From: Liolophura sinensis
Taxonomy: Eukaryota > Mollusca > Polyplacophora > Chitonida > Chitonidae
Reading direction: 5' to 3'
DNA length: 64,000 nucleotides
Assembly (NCBI RefSeq): GCF_032854445.1
Contig: NC_088306.1
Span: 22,227,764 to 22,291,763, forward strand
A program made the translations under genes and the position numbers. Shown piece after piece: positions 1-12,600 of the stretch; position 1 is the stretch's first letter; each line of letters opens with the position of its first letter. The notes under the pieces are model-generated. The model saw only the letters and a program-made list of their open reading frames with translations, was not told where the DNA came from and did no database searches.

Positions 1-564
1 GCCGCTGAAGGCAAGTTTGGACACTACTTACTTAGGTATGTATATATGTATGTATTTCTTCAATTTTACTATTTCGTCCGTCAAGCAGATATATATATAT
101 ATATAATTTGACACCCGGTCACTTTCTGTTTTACTCGCGCAGACACGGCAGAGAAAGTATAAAACACACAAGTGTGCTTTATGGCGAGTATAGAACTACA
201 CTTTGTACGTATTCACATTTTACGTACCGGTATGCTGTGAAGAACTTTATGGTGTCAATAGTTATTTTCTCGTGTTCTATGTGACCTTAACTCGGACTCG
301 ACTCTATGTCGCCTTCGTGTTTCCCCGTATAAGGAGTTCCCTTGAACGGTTACGTTATGCTAACAAATTTCAAATTTGAATCGGACGATCCTGCATGTAG
401 TGATCACACCTTGGCGCAAGCACATTATGGAATGCAATCTCGTCATGCAGATTCTATCAGCCGGTTGACCGATCGGCCGTGTGGTCGTTAATTTATGTCG
501 TTCTGTAGAATGGTAAAACAAATTTCTCTTCATGAATTTGTTCGCTCTCAATCGGAGACATATC

Positions 565-765
565 TTACACGCGCTGTGAGTTCAAGTCCAGCTCATACTG
601 GCTTCCTCTGCGGTAAGTGGGAAGTCTTCCAGAAACCTGCGGATGGTCGTGGGTTTCCCCCCGGGCTCTGCCCGGTTTCCTCCCACCATAATGCTGGCCT
701 CCGTCGTATAAGTGAAATATTCTTGAGTACGGCGTAAAACACCAATCAAATAAATCAAATCCTAT
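565..765 (+). mobile_element. SINE, 5'-truncated
   Basis: Begins at box B (GAGTTCAAGTCC) and runs to the AATCAAATAAATC tail. Confidence 0.85.
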
Positions 766-1202
766 ATGGTTTTGTGAAGTTGAAAGTTCCTATCAACTAA
801 ATCCGGTGTAAAATGTCAAAAAGAAGCCTAGAACAAGATCCAATGATTCTAATTGTTATGCTAGCTGAAATATACTATGTGCATAGATGTACCTTGTTAT
901 AATGTATGTAACTGTTTATAAAGTGTAGCGTGCTTGTTGGAGTAAGCTGTCTAATGACTCCTGTTGCAGGTTCACAAGTTTTATATGTTAATGGAGTATT
1001 AAACATGTTTGTCTTTCGATCTCTAAGTTTATGAGGCCCTGATGACAATAACCAGTCCACAAAGCTACAGTGCGCAGTCTGCTTTGTGTTGAACTTAATT
1101 GTCTTTCAACAGTGTGGTATGGGATGTCTGTACGTCACACGTGGGAAAGTTGGTTAGCCACGTACCAAAAGTCGGTGGTTTAGATTGGATACTCCGGGTT
1201 CT

Positions 1203-1593
1203 ATCGGGTGGGCATCAAAAATGGGCCGTACTTTGATGATGCATTGCTCCATTATCCTTTGTTCAAACCCTTTCAAACTTTAGACGTTAAAATCGCATAA
1301 TTTTGTTAATATACTGACCAATTTTCAAGGTCATAGCTTGAGTAGTCTGTACAGGATTAAAATGAAAAGATAGCCTCAAAAACGCAGGTTCCAGTGACCC
1401 ACATGCTCGGAACATGTGTTTTTTACTCTATTTTGATTTTGGTCTCATGAACCGAAATCTTAAAGGATGAAATTTGGTCAGTATACTTAAGACATAATGG
1501 CTTTTGAGTGTGTAAATTTTAAGAAGCTGATGTAAGAGGGTTTCGGAGATATTCAGTGTCAAAGTGAGGTCCATTTTCTTATGCCCACCCGAT
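1203..1593. mobile_element. MITE with ~32-bp terminal inverted repeats
   Basis: The ends ATCGGGTGGGCATCAAAAAT and the inverse of ATTTTCTTATGCCCACCCGA pair over about 32 bp. The interior is non-coding. Confidence 0.75.
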
Positions 1594-1987
1594 GTAGGCA
1601 TATAAAACTAAGTTCAAAAAGGTAGGCCGTGAAACAACACTCAAATACGGATATAAATTAGGGGAATCTCACGTTCGAATCCTGCAGCGTCCAAAGCATA
1701 CATCGACTGCGGCTTCAAGTGAGAGAGTTTGTAAGGTTCCTGGTTCCTCCAGTGGTATCCCGCGGGATATCCCTAATTTTTCTTCCCATATATGAACCTG
1801 GTAGCCTAACGTAGATATTCTTGAATAAAACGTACAATACACAAAATACAAAGGAATATAAGTAAATTATCGGTATTTATAAGAGAGTGAAGTTAATTCA
1901 ACTCTCCAGGCCTAAATTCGCCAAAATATGGCTGAATACTGCTGACTTGGCGTTAAGCACTAAACAGCCATTGACTGCTGTTTTATG

Positions 1988-2155
1988 CCGCTCTCAAGAA
2001 TATACAAACTTATACAAACAGCGGCAAGCACTATGGTGGGGGAAATAAAAATGGACAGAGCGCGGGGAAAACCCATGACCACCTGCAGGCTGTTGGCAAT
2101 CTTTCTTACGTGCGGCCGGAGAGGAAGCCAGCATGAGCTGGACGATAAAAAGTGA
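1988..2155 (-). mobile_element. SINE, degraded
   Basis: Tail-to-body match (CTCAAGAATA..., AGGAAGCCAGCATGAGCTGG) with deletions. Confidence 0.75.
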
Positions 2156-3017
2156 TGCTCTAGGCCTACATACATGTACATACATGTATGGAAATTTATT
2201 CATTTGTGCATAATACTTTGAGAACCATGGATAAAACAACAGGCAGCTAACTATCCCAATAAAGAGCACACCATTGCACAAATGTTACATGGTTTACTTT
2301 CTGCTTGATAACTGCATTCAGAGTTCTAATTTTGCACCCCGAATATTGAAGTATGCAAAACACATCTTTCAAAACTTCTGCCAATACATAGATATTTCCA
2401 AATATTCTCAAAATTTCGTTTTTGAAAAGTTCGAATTCTAAATTGAATAAATTAATTTGGAATAACGTTCCAATATACAAATTGTACACCATAGTTAAAA
2501 TGATGGGATTTGAAAATTTGTCAAAGAAAATGAAAACTAAGCCACGATACCCCAGAGATACCAATGAACTCGATAAAGTACGTAATTTACGGATTTTTCT
2601 TATGGTGGGGGATCCTTCACATGTTAGGATGGCTGGCTTTATTTATTGAAACAGTGTTTCAAGGTCAGTTATAGGTGTTCCTTTATTCAGTTAGATGTCA
2701 GAGAAGTGTAGGAAGAAATAGGAACAATACGACGAATGAGCGGTCCAAAGCTGCGATGTAATGCGCATTTCAAAATGCAACACGTGATCAAGAAGAAAAT
2801 GTATGTACACCATCTCCAACAACAACAACCAAAAAGGAAAGAAAAGTCATCAACAACGCCATCCTCTCATACCGGGCTGTTCGTAGTAGCTAAAAAGTGT
2901 CAAGAAATGAAAAATAGCCAACGTGTTTTTTTTTTGTTTTTGAATACGTATTTGATGCCAGATGCATTCTAGTGTTTTTCTGTGCATTTGTATTGTTATA
3001 TTTAATCATGTATTTAT

Positions 3018-3255
3018 TCGATCGGTTTTTTACGCCGTATTCAAGAGTATTTAATTTATGCGGCGGCGACCAGCATTATGATGGGAGGAAGTCGGATAGA
3101 TCCTGAAGGGAACCCACGACAATCTGCTGTTTGTTGCAAGACCTTCCTACTTATGATTGGCGAGGAAGCCAGCATGAGCTGGACGTAAACTTACAGAGAC
3201 CGCATTGGTGACAAATTTCCGAGTTATTGCTCCGCGCTGGCATGCACGGAGGCCA
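3018..3255 (-). mobile_element. SINE, nearly full length
   Basis: From the TTTTTACGCCGTATTCAAGA tail to CGGAGGCC at the tRNA-like head. Confidence 0.85.
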
Positions 3256-4549
3256 CTGTATTACAAGGCTATGCGACAGAACTAGAGGGACAAAGGCCTA
3301 TTTATTTGGTCATGTGCGCCTTTTTATTGTCATGGGATAGTTAGTCTGGGGCTATATGTGAGTCATGAAAATTACGAACTTGACGATATGCAAACGAAAA
3401 CAAAGGGAGCACTGAAGTAATCGTTTGTGTAGACTATACATGTATAGAAACAGATTCATTATGAGTGATTTGTGAATGAATGTCCGACATTCACATACCG
3501 CTCGTAGCCCACGAATGGGCGTTCCAAGTGGTAAGTCCTTATGGTGGGAGGAAATCGGGCAGAGACCCTAGCCCCATATAATTAAATGCAATTAGCTACG
3601 ACTAGGATGAGGAAGTGTCAAGTTCCGTTTCTGAGAAATCAACAAGAACTAATGACGATAGAAACTGCTTGCTTAAGGGAGAGAGTCTTAAGTGATGCAT
3701 GGATGGACTAAGAATCAACAGGTTACATACAGAACTAAGTGAGGGACAGAGCTAAAGAGAGGTACAGAGAACTGCGTCTTCTTAACCTAGGCATAGTTTC
3801 TTCTCTGGGCACACGCCAATGTGGCGTATTTACATACCAGTATTTTTACAGGTTGTCTTGAACCACATACTATGAGGTAACTGTCTTCTGACCGAACAGT
3901 GATCTGCTGTTCCTGCATGTAGACGTCTATAGAGCAGCTCGATCAGGATAAGTTATTACGCTAGTGGACGAGAAGCTAAAGAAGGATCAGTTAGGTTCGC
4001 CCCCTCACATGACACGATCAGGCGCATATAGGAGAGGGGACTGGGGACAGTCGATGTCTGGTTCAACTGTAGATGTATGTACAGTGTGAATAACCCTTTT
4101 GCAAGAAAAAAACCCCACAAAATAATGGATCTGAAAGGAAGGTATTCGAGACCGGGCACTTCATTTGTACTGGGCAACGGCAAGCAGACGACGAGATGAA
4201 AAATAACATGGGGAGGCATAGAGGATTGAACAACACGGACAATATACATGGAAGTACGACTGGTAATATCCATAAATTATAGTATGAAAAACAACTGATC
4301 AATGTGCACAGCATATATAAATTGTGAACATGACCTGGTTTTGGACTTATGAAGACATGAGTTCTTTTGTTAACTGCCAGGTTATTTAGACTATGTTTTC
4401 AGAGCCTTGGCGCGAGCAAAACGGCAAATGCCCGGATGTCTGCGGCCTCGAATTTTTATACATACCTCGTGAAGCAGTGAAGCCTGAAAAGTTAAATAGC
4501 CCATTGACGAAATGCTCACACGAAACGGGTGTATATACTAAAGCATATT

Positions 4550-4692
4550 TCATTATGGAGGGAGGAAACCGAAGAGAGCACGGGGGAAGCTCACGACCAT
4601 TCGCAGGTTGCTGACAGACCATGAGCTGAACTCACAACGATAAGCGTTAATGAGAGTCTCCTGGGGCCGTGCCCCCGCGCTGGCACGCTTAT
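4550..4692 (-). mobile_element. SINE, partial
   Basis: Body and head part (CATTATGGAGGGAGGAAACC to GCGCTGGCACGC) with internal deletion. Confidence 0.7.
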
Positions 4693-5543
4693 CACGTCGT
4701 TTTCTGATTTGTATATACAGGCTATATGTCGGGGTAGAAGCTACCCTGAAGAGAAGAGCTGTGACCTACTCTAACCCTGTTCTCCTTGGCTGGGTTTGTA
4801 CACATGCCCATGCTTTGTAACTTGTTACTGGGACCTTCACATAATTTCACTCCCGTGTATGTGACGAATTTACATATCAATACTTCCACAGGATGTTCTG
4901 AACTTCATACAGGTAGACTTGTTCTCCCTGAATACGGCTTCTGTGTTCTGTCGAAAGCGTCTGTAGTCACTTTTTTTTGCAAATTGTCCGCAGCGTTAAC
5001 TTAGATGTCTATGTTCGTGTTCCAAGCTAAGGTATACCTGATATTCTTGAGGGACTACGTATCTCTGCCTAATTAAATAGATTAATCAAAGCTTTTTTTT
5101 TCTGTTGTAATAAAGCCACGTCAGGGAACCATCGACGTTGACTGATCATGGTGTTAGACTTTTAGGATGTACGACAGTGGTTAACTGGATACGTCATTTC
5201 TTCTTGGAGGCTTGTTAATGGACCTTTGTCATGAACCTACGTTAATACCGGTTAAATCTGATGTGCAGCGCTTGTTATGGACGTTTGTAACAAGAATATA
5301 CGCTCATGTGCAACGTTTATGATGGACGATTCATTCATGACCCTTGATAGCACAAATCATTGGTCATAATATTAACACCGACCAACTGACGCTGATATGC
5401 AACATTTATCCTAGATCTTTGTTAACACCCATTCATTCGGATGTGTAACGCTTGCCAACCTTTGACCTTTCGCGTCAGTATGTGACGTTTTAAGTGATAT
5501 TTGAACGCCTAACGCTAATCATAAAAAGCGAATCTGTGACACA

Positions 5544-6690
5544 ATGACAGAAAAAGGGAACGAAAGGACGCTAGAGTGGAGTAGTATGGATGATCCGTAC
5601 AGTATCCAGCGGATACAAGATGAGGTGGGCTTACCCATTCTGGTACATGTACTGGAAGGGATCTACAGCGTGACAGAGTCCGGTACTTTCTCCGGCGGGG
5701 ACTACCTCAAACTGCACGGATGCGAAACCTTGGAGAAAGTGGTCGCTTACCCGACCCAAGAGGAAAACGGGAAATTTACCAAGTATTACAGCAGGTGGAA
5801 CACCCCGCTTGAAATACCGTTGGATTATAGGGTGAAGGCGAGAGTGATTCCAAAGCACGGAGAAAATCGCGTGTACCCTGCTGTTGAGCTCCTTGTGGAA
5901 GACTTTCCAAGATACGTCCAGGTGGGCGTGACCATTGCGGGCAAAGAAAAGTCGGGAGCTAGTGTGCCCATTGTCTGTGGCTCTGTACTGGAGCTTTTGA
6001 AGACGACGGCCACTGGGAAACAACGAAGTCTCCTCTGTCTTCTCGACACTAAGGAAGTCTACCTCCCGATGGATTGCCTCGGCCGATTCACTATTGTGCC
6101 TGATTCAGAACTGTACACGATCCGTGAAATCGTCTCCCGATTCCCCCTGCCCCAGTTAATCGCACTAGATGATAACGGATCGGAAACGAAGAAATATCTC
6201 TCCGAGCAGGCGAACAAAGCGCTGTCCAACTTGGAGAACTTCAAAGGTACGTTCGTCTTGGACTCCACAGTCTCCGAACAGGTTGTTTACGGAACTCATC
6301 GGCTTGAGTTCCACCATATGAACGTTGCGCACCTCAATCTAAGCCTGCAGGCGATCGTTGTCATTCCTTTCGACTCTGAGGCAACATTCCAGATCGCGCT
6401 AAACAGAGAGTCGTCCATTTACACAACGGTGTTCGCGCAAAATTATATGAAGACGCTGAAGACAAAGTCTCTGGTACCAATGTGCATCGGCCAACAGGGA
6501 AGCAAAGAGCGAACCATCCAGCTCCCGGAAGGTTATGACGAGATAGTCACAGACAACAATCAGGGCACCATCGACCAGAGCCCCAGCGGTAGGGTCAAAT
6601 CCAAGGTTCCAGGACCCAAAACTCTGCCCAAGCCCGCCAAGCCAATCCCCGCAAAACGTAAAGTCCTTAAACCTCCTTGTGAGAAACTGG
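5544..6690 (+). CDS. GAREM: GAREM-like exon 1: CABIT domain
   Basis: This is the first coding exon, with 382 complete codons plus one base. The ATG has A at -3 and is preceded in frame by TGA 14 codons upstream. The CABIT domain (cysteine-containing, all-beta, first named in Themis) covers roughly residues 15-330, including the core Cys in the IVCGSVLELL stretch. The end is basic and Pro/Lys-rich (KTLPKPAKPIPAKRK). The open frame runs on to 6707, but a clean donor G|GTAAGT at 6690/6691 and the matching phase of the next exon place the true end at 6690. GC is higher than in the flanking AT-rich introns. Confidence 0.9.
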
Positions 6691-9600
6691 GTAAGTTGTC
6701 CAGTTGAAACTTTTCATCATATGATATTAAACGAAACGTAGCAATCAACCGATGATTGTAAATGTTTAAAAATATTTAAGCTTGAACTCCGGAAACTGAT
6801 CGAACATAGTTTTGTTTTCATTTTGTTAAAATGTGAATAATAACTGTATGCCTTGTTTAGCCTGTACCTAATTTATTTCAGCTATGGAGGATTGAACAAT
6901 GAAGCTTACATTTCAACAATCTTTGAAATTAATGACAACAATTTGTCTTATTTTCTTCGGAATTTAACGTCACGTTGAACATGACTGTGGCCAGTTGTCG
7001 GATTCTAATGATATGTCTGTCATGGTAATGGGTGAGAACATCCTCTTAGGAAGGGCGTAATAACGGAGGGAGATGTTAACGTTATACGCCGATCACACAG
7101 TCATGATGGGTGTACCATCTGTGTATGATGGGCGTAGAATCCCACCATTAATGTTAGCCGCCGTCATATAAGAGAAATATTATTGAGTACGACGTAAAAC
7201 ACCAATGAAATAAATAAATAAATAAATGAACTTTGAGTTTTACGATGTATACTAGCGTCGACGAATAAACTCGTCTAACTTAGTCTGGTTTGACATTTCC
7301 GTTGTTTGTACGATCAGAACAAAAAATATTTACAAGCGATAAGGTCTATTGCTTGATGTGTTTACCAAATCGCCTATAATATGAATAGCACGCTCTGACT
7401 TTTCCGCCATTTTGGCATGTTCCGTGAATGCGAAACCATAACCTACTTTATAGACGATTTCGGATCAAGGAAAAATTTTGTTAGGAAGTCAGTTTAAGTG
7501 TTAAATATATCGTTTACTTATAACAAAACAAATCTATGTTTACTCCAAGCAGTACGAAAGGCTATTTTATAATACTACATAATACAGAATTTTTGCAAGA
7601 ACTAATATCAACTCGGGTCGGTTACAGTTTTTACATTTCACCATGCAGCTTGGCAGGAGTAATATATGTCCAGACCTTGGTTAAGAGAAACACGTGTAAT
7701 GTTCCTAGTATTCAAACTAGGTAAGTGCTGAGTGAAACTTCCAGTCGCATTACTGACACTAATAAACTTTGTCGAGAAACGAGATACCTAAAATTATAGG
7801 AAGCCATGCAGTTTTTCACTGGCTTGAAATGACTTTATTCTTTTTGAAAATCTAAACTAATTTTGGACTGCTATCTTCTTCTATTTTTAAATATGTTTTT
7901 TGGTTAACATGTCAATAATGGTAAAACAGAACTGTGTCTTCTGACCTTCAGTGACCTCAGAACGATCTGAACCATACTACACTAAAAAAATTGTTGTGTT
8001 AATTTTAACAGAAATTCTGTTGTCTGAGTGATGCTAGAATGTATTCTGTTATTGAAGCAGATTGTTCTGCTAAACATAATACACATATTTTATTAATTCA
8101 ACAGATGTTAAAAATTTAAATATTCTATTGAACTAACAGGATATTATGATCAGTATGATAGAATATTATTTTGTAATAGCAGAATACATTCTACTGTCAC
8201 TCAGAAAACAAACTTTCTATTAAAATTAACAGATTAATTTTTTGAGTGTACATATTCAGGCCGATCAAGATCGACGTAAGATGCGATTAGGATGATGGCG
8301 ACATCTGCGTATGGGCCATCCATCATGGCTGTAGGATCCGCACCACATCTAATCAAGATGCGCGTGGGATGGGCGGGTGATATGCGTAGGAACTGTCATG
8401 AGGATTGGGCAGTACTGCACCACGATGGTTTTCCCTTTGCAAAAAGGCGTTCCCCCATGCCAACACTAACGGTGTTTAGAGCTAAACGTACTACCATCAT
8501 CGGATGGGAATGAGGAAGTTATCAAATAATAATTATTAAATTATCTAGTAATCTAATTCAACACGATGAATATACATTAGCCCCAGTTTGAGCGGAATTA
8601 GATACAATCATAAAGACATATTGCTGAGTATCGCCACCAACACCCTGCAGAATACAAATAACCGGAAAATTCACGAAAATGTAAAATCCTCAGAAAATGT
8701 GAAATTGTTGCCAGGATTTATAAAATCGCCTGAGTTTGTAAAAGAATTTTTTTCCTAAATTTCAAAATGTAGAACCATTATACCGGAATGTGTCATGCCA
8801 ACTATCTTACATTTGGTGGTGGTTTTAAAAATTTCCGTCTATCCAAACCTTATCAGACTGGACAATTTCCAAGGGAACTTCACTTCCAAGGGAACTTCAC
8901 TAGAGTACCTCCTTGTTGCAGGAGGGATTCCCACCGCTCCTTTATCTACTGAAGGCAAGTAAGCCGCTATTATACTGCACACCCACTTAAGCGAGAGGAC
9001 GCATAGCTAGGAAGTTACAACTATCACTTTAAAGGTCTTATGTGTGACCCTATCCAGGATTGATCCTGTATCTACTGCCTCCGAAGCGGACGCTCTACCA
9101 ACTGGGCCGATTTGTCCCTATAGGTATATATACACTATAGGTGTACAGATACGTGTGAAACCCCCAGGACATAAAAGCCCAATAGTATAAAAATCTCACA
9201 ATATAGTCTTTCCGTAAAAATTTCAATACTGGATACTATATCCGATATACTATATGCGGAGTGAAAACGGAAGTGGAAAGTGGGATTCTGTGATCTAGGC
9301 TGATTTAAAACTGTCGAGGGTTAAAGGGTTTTTGTTGGTTATTGTCTTTACAAAAATTTACGGTGAGGAAGTTTGAGGACAAACCCTGACGTTGAGAATA
9401 CAATGTATATGCTTGGAGTTTTACGCCGTAACAGTTTTTCGGGCATATGATTTATTTATTTATTTATTTGATTGATGTTTTACGCCGTACTCAAGAATAT
9501 TTCACTTATACGACGGCAACCAGCATTATGGTGGATGGAAACCGGGCACAGCCCGGGGGAAACCCACGACCATCCTCAGGCTGCTGGCAGACCTTCCCAC

Positions 9601-12600
9601 GTACGGCAGGAGAGGAAGTCAGCATGAGCTGAACTTGAACTCACAGCGACCGCATTGGTGAGAGACTCCTGAGTCATTACACTGCGCTAGCGCGCTAATC
9701 AACTGAGCCATCGGGCATATGACGACAAGGAGTCATTACGTGTGATTATATATACAGCGTCTTTGTTTCGGGGGTGCAAGTCCATGCGACATTGAGGTAT
9801 CATACCGAAGACACCAGACAAGACACCTCACCCTTTCTCATTATGCTGACACCAAGCCAACTGGTTATGTTTCCTTGCTGCTTCCTGTCAGTGCTGAGTG
9901 CTAAGCGAGGCAACAGCAAATGTCTTTGGTATGACCCGACCCGGGTTTGATCCCAGGCCTGCTGATTTCACCCCACTCTGAGCAACTATGATATATCGAC
10001 TGAACCCATGATAATGTTCAAGACTAAACGTTGGGAGTGTGGGGGGGGGGGGGGGGGGGCTGGTGTGTGTGGGGGGTGCATGAGGGAAGGGTATACCGGG
10101 TATTAAGGCCTTACTTCGCGAACTGTTTATGTCAGTGAATACAATTTTAACACGGAAGTAAAAAGGCGTTGCTCGCAAAGATCCTTTTGTAAGGAGCAAT
10201 TCTCCAAACCAGTTTTTGAATGGAACACAAAAACTTATGTATACAGATAGTTGAAAAAATAAATCCCCTGCGCGATGACAGGTCAGTAGGACTGAGGACA
10301 TGCATTCAGGCCTATGGCCTTCTTGTGTATCGTTTAACAAGGGACTGTCTAGGTTTTTCTGTATCGCACATATACGGTCTTCGCTGTCAAGCGACTTACT
10401 CTGGATTTATAAACTTGATTCATTCCAATTACATGCAGCCATGCAAGCATAAGGGCTTAGTGTACATTGCCTAGGGAAGGTAAGAAGATTTCTACTGTAT
10501 ATAGCAGTGTGAAGAACATCACACTTGTTGGGTGTAATCTTGTCACTGTTGAGTGAATGTGTCTGTCACGTGATATTAAACGTGTGCACGAGGAACGGTA
10601 TCTAGTCATCTTTGGAGCTTTACATGACGAAAGGTTGGGTTTCCCAATTCACGTAAACAACTCATTTCAAGGTACAATGTATTCTCTTTATTTTTGGTCC
10701 GCTGTACAACGATGTCTTTTGTTATAGCTGGTTTGTCAAGTACTTGAGGAAACAATGCTTTACTGGAGACACGTTGGTTTCCTCCAATCCTAAGCATCAC
10801 CGCCTTTATTTAAAGGAAACACTTGTTGCGAATGCCGTTAAAAACTTAAGTGAACGATATAAATAAATTCAAGGATTACCTCTTGTCGCCTCGCAGGTAC
10901 ATCCACCAAAATGTCTGATGACAGTGAAAGCGACACGGATTACGAGCCTGTCACACCCGAGAAAATTGCAGTGTTTGCTGCTCAAACCGAAACCACCAAG
11001 GATGATGATGATATCGTTACCACCAAAGGTAAGGGTGTTAAATGATATGGTTACACCTCCCCCCCCCGCCTTTGCAAAAACGTTAAATGATTTCTTAACC
11101 ACAAAAGGTAAAGTGCATCGAGTGATATCGTTACAACAAAGATAGGTGCATTAAATGATATCGGTAGCACCAAAGGTAGGTGCGTTAAATGATATCGGTA
11201 GCACCAAAGGTAGGTGCGTTAAATAATATCGATAGCACCAAAGGTAGGTGCGTTTAATGATATCGGCAGCACCAAAGATCGGTGCGTTAAATGATATCGG
11301 CAGCACCAAAGGTAGGTGCGTTAAATGGTATCGTTAACACCAAAGGTAGGTGCGTTAAATGGTAACGTTACCACCGAAAGTTAGCGCGCTAAAGCATATC
11401 GGTTTGGCCTACGCTATTTTGCCTGATAGTGGTTAACTCTCTGCTGCATTATATTTTTATTTTAAGACTTTATTTATTCCCAATGAAATATGTACTGGTC
11501 CCAATGGTTAAACAAAATGAGATTCGCAAGCTGTAAACAATACACTGGTGTTTGTGTGCAGGCAGTTGTGAAACAGACACAAAACGATCATTTACTCCAA
11601 CAATAATGTGTACTGAGCTATATCCAACTGCTGAATTCAACCAAGGGCAGAAGTTATAGAATACGTACAGAAAAAATCTTGAACTGAAAACTGACAGGCT
11701 ATATGACATCACTTAACGAAAATAATGTAAGGATTTGGGTGAAGTTTAGGTATAGTAATCTTAAGCTTTGCAGGGGGCCTCCGTGGCTCTGTAGGTTAGC
11801 GCGCTAGTGCAGCGTAATGACCCAGGAGTCTCTCACCAGTGCGGTGGCTGTGAGTTCAAATCCAGCTCATGCCGGCTTCGTCTCCGGGTGTAAGTGGGAA
11901 GGTCTGCCAGCAACCTGCGGATGGTCGTGGGTTTCCCCTGGGCTCTGCCCGGTTTCCTCCCACCATAATGCTGGCCGCCGTCGTATAAGTGAAATATTCT
12001 TGAGTACGGCGTAAAACACCAATCAAATAAATAAATAAATAACTTAAGCTTTGCATCAAGACTAAGATGAATATTAGTCAGGTACAACAAACAGCATACA
12101 TTCAAAGTACCAATCTGTTAAACTCACATAATATAATATTAATTCTTGGTGATGGTAGAATAGATTGCTAAAGGCTATTACCTTTGCATGAGACGTTTTG
12201 AAAACCTAGCATTCAGAAGCTGAGGAATCCCAGTTGCTCGTTCAGAAAGGTAGGTAATACATTTTTGTAATTATTCTGAAAAAGAGACTTTATCCCTTCT
12301 CAACTTTTGGAACACCTGGACAGCTTACGTTTCCGTATAAAATTCACCATGGAGCTAGAAAAAGATCAGCAAATCCATTTCCTCATCTCCCTACACAACA
12401 ATGAATTTCAAACTTTATGTTATCGAAAGCAAATCCACGGCGATCAGTGCATCCGCCACAACTTGATTTATCCAATTCAAGTTAAAACAGGAATCATTTC
12501 TGCCTTGACGAAAAGATCGGCCAAACATCCATCGACTCAGCAAGTCCTCAGCTCCTAAATCAAATACCTGAGCGAAGTATTCATCAACCAGAAAAACTAA

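Larger units (their letters stand above)
1..5543. other. Gene-free 5' flank of the GAREM-like gene
   Basis: Holds four SINEs, a MITE at 1203-1593 and a SINE-like scrap around 1640-1850. A loose ~65-bp repetition (TTGTTATGGACGTTTGTAAC-type) lies at 5200-5480, just before the coding start, and may overlap the promoter or 5'UTR. No supported coding frame. Confidence 0.6.

Noticed and set aside
9030-9112. Functional tRNA gene
   Set aside because: Boxes A and B are present on the - strand but no convincing acceptor-stem pairing or cloverleaf; body continues as SINE.
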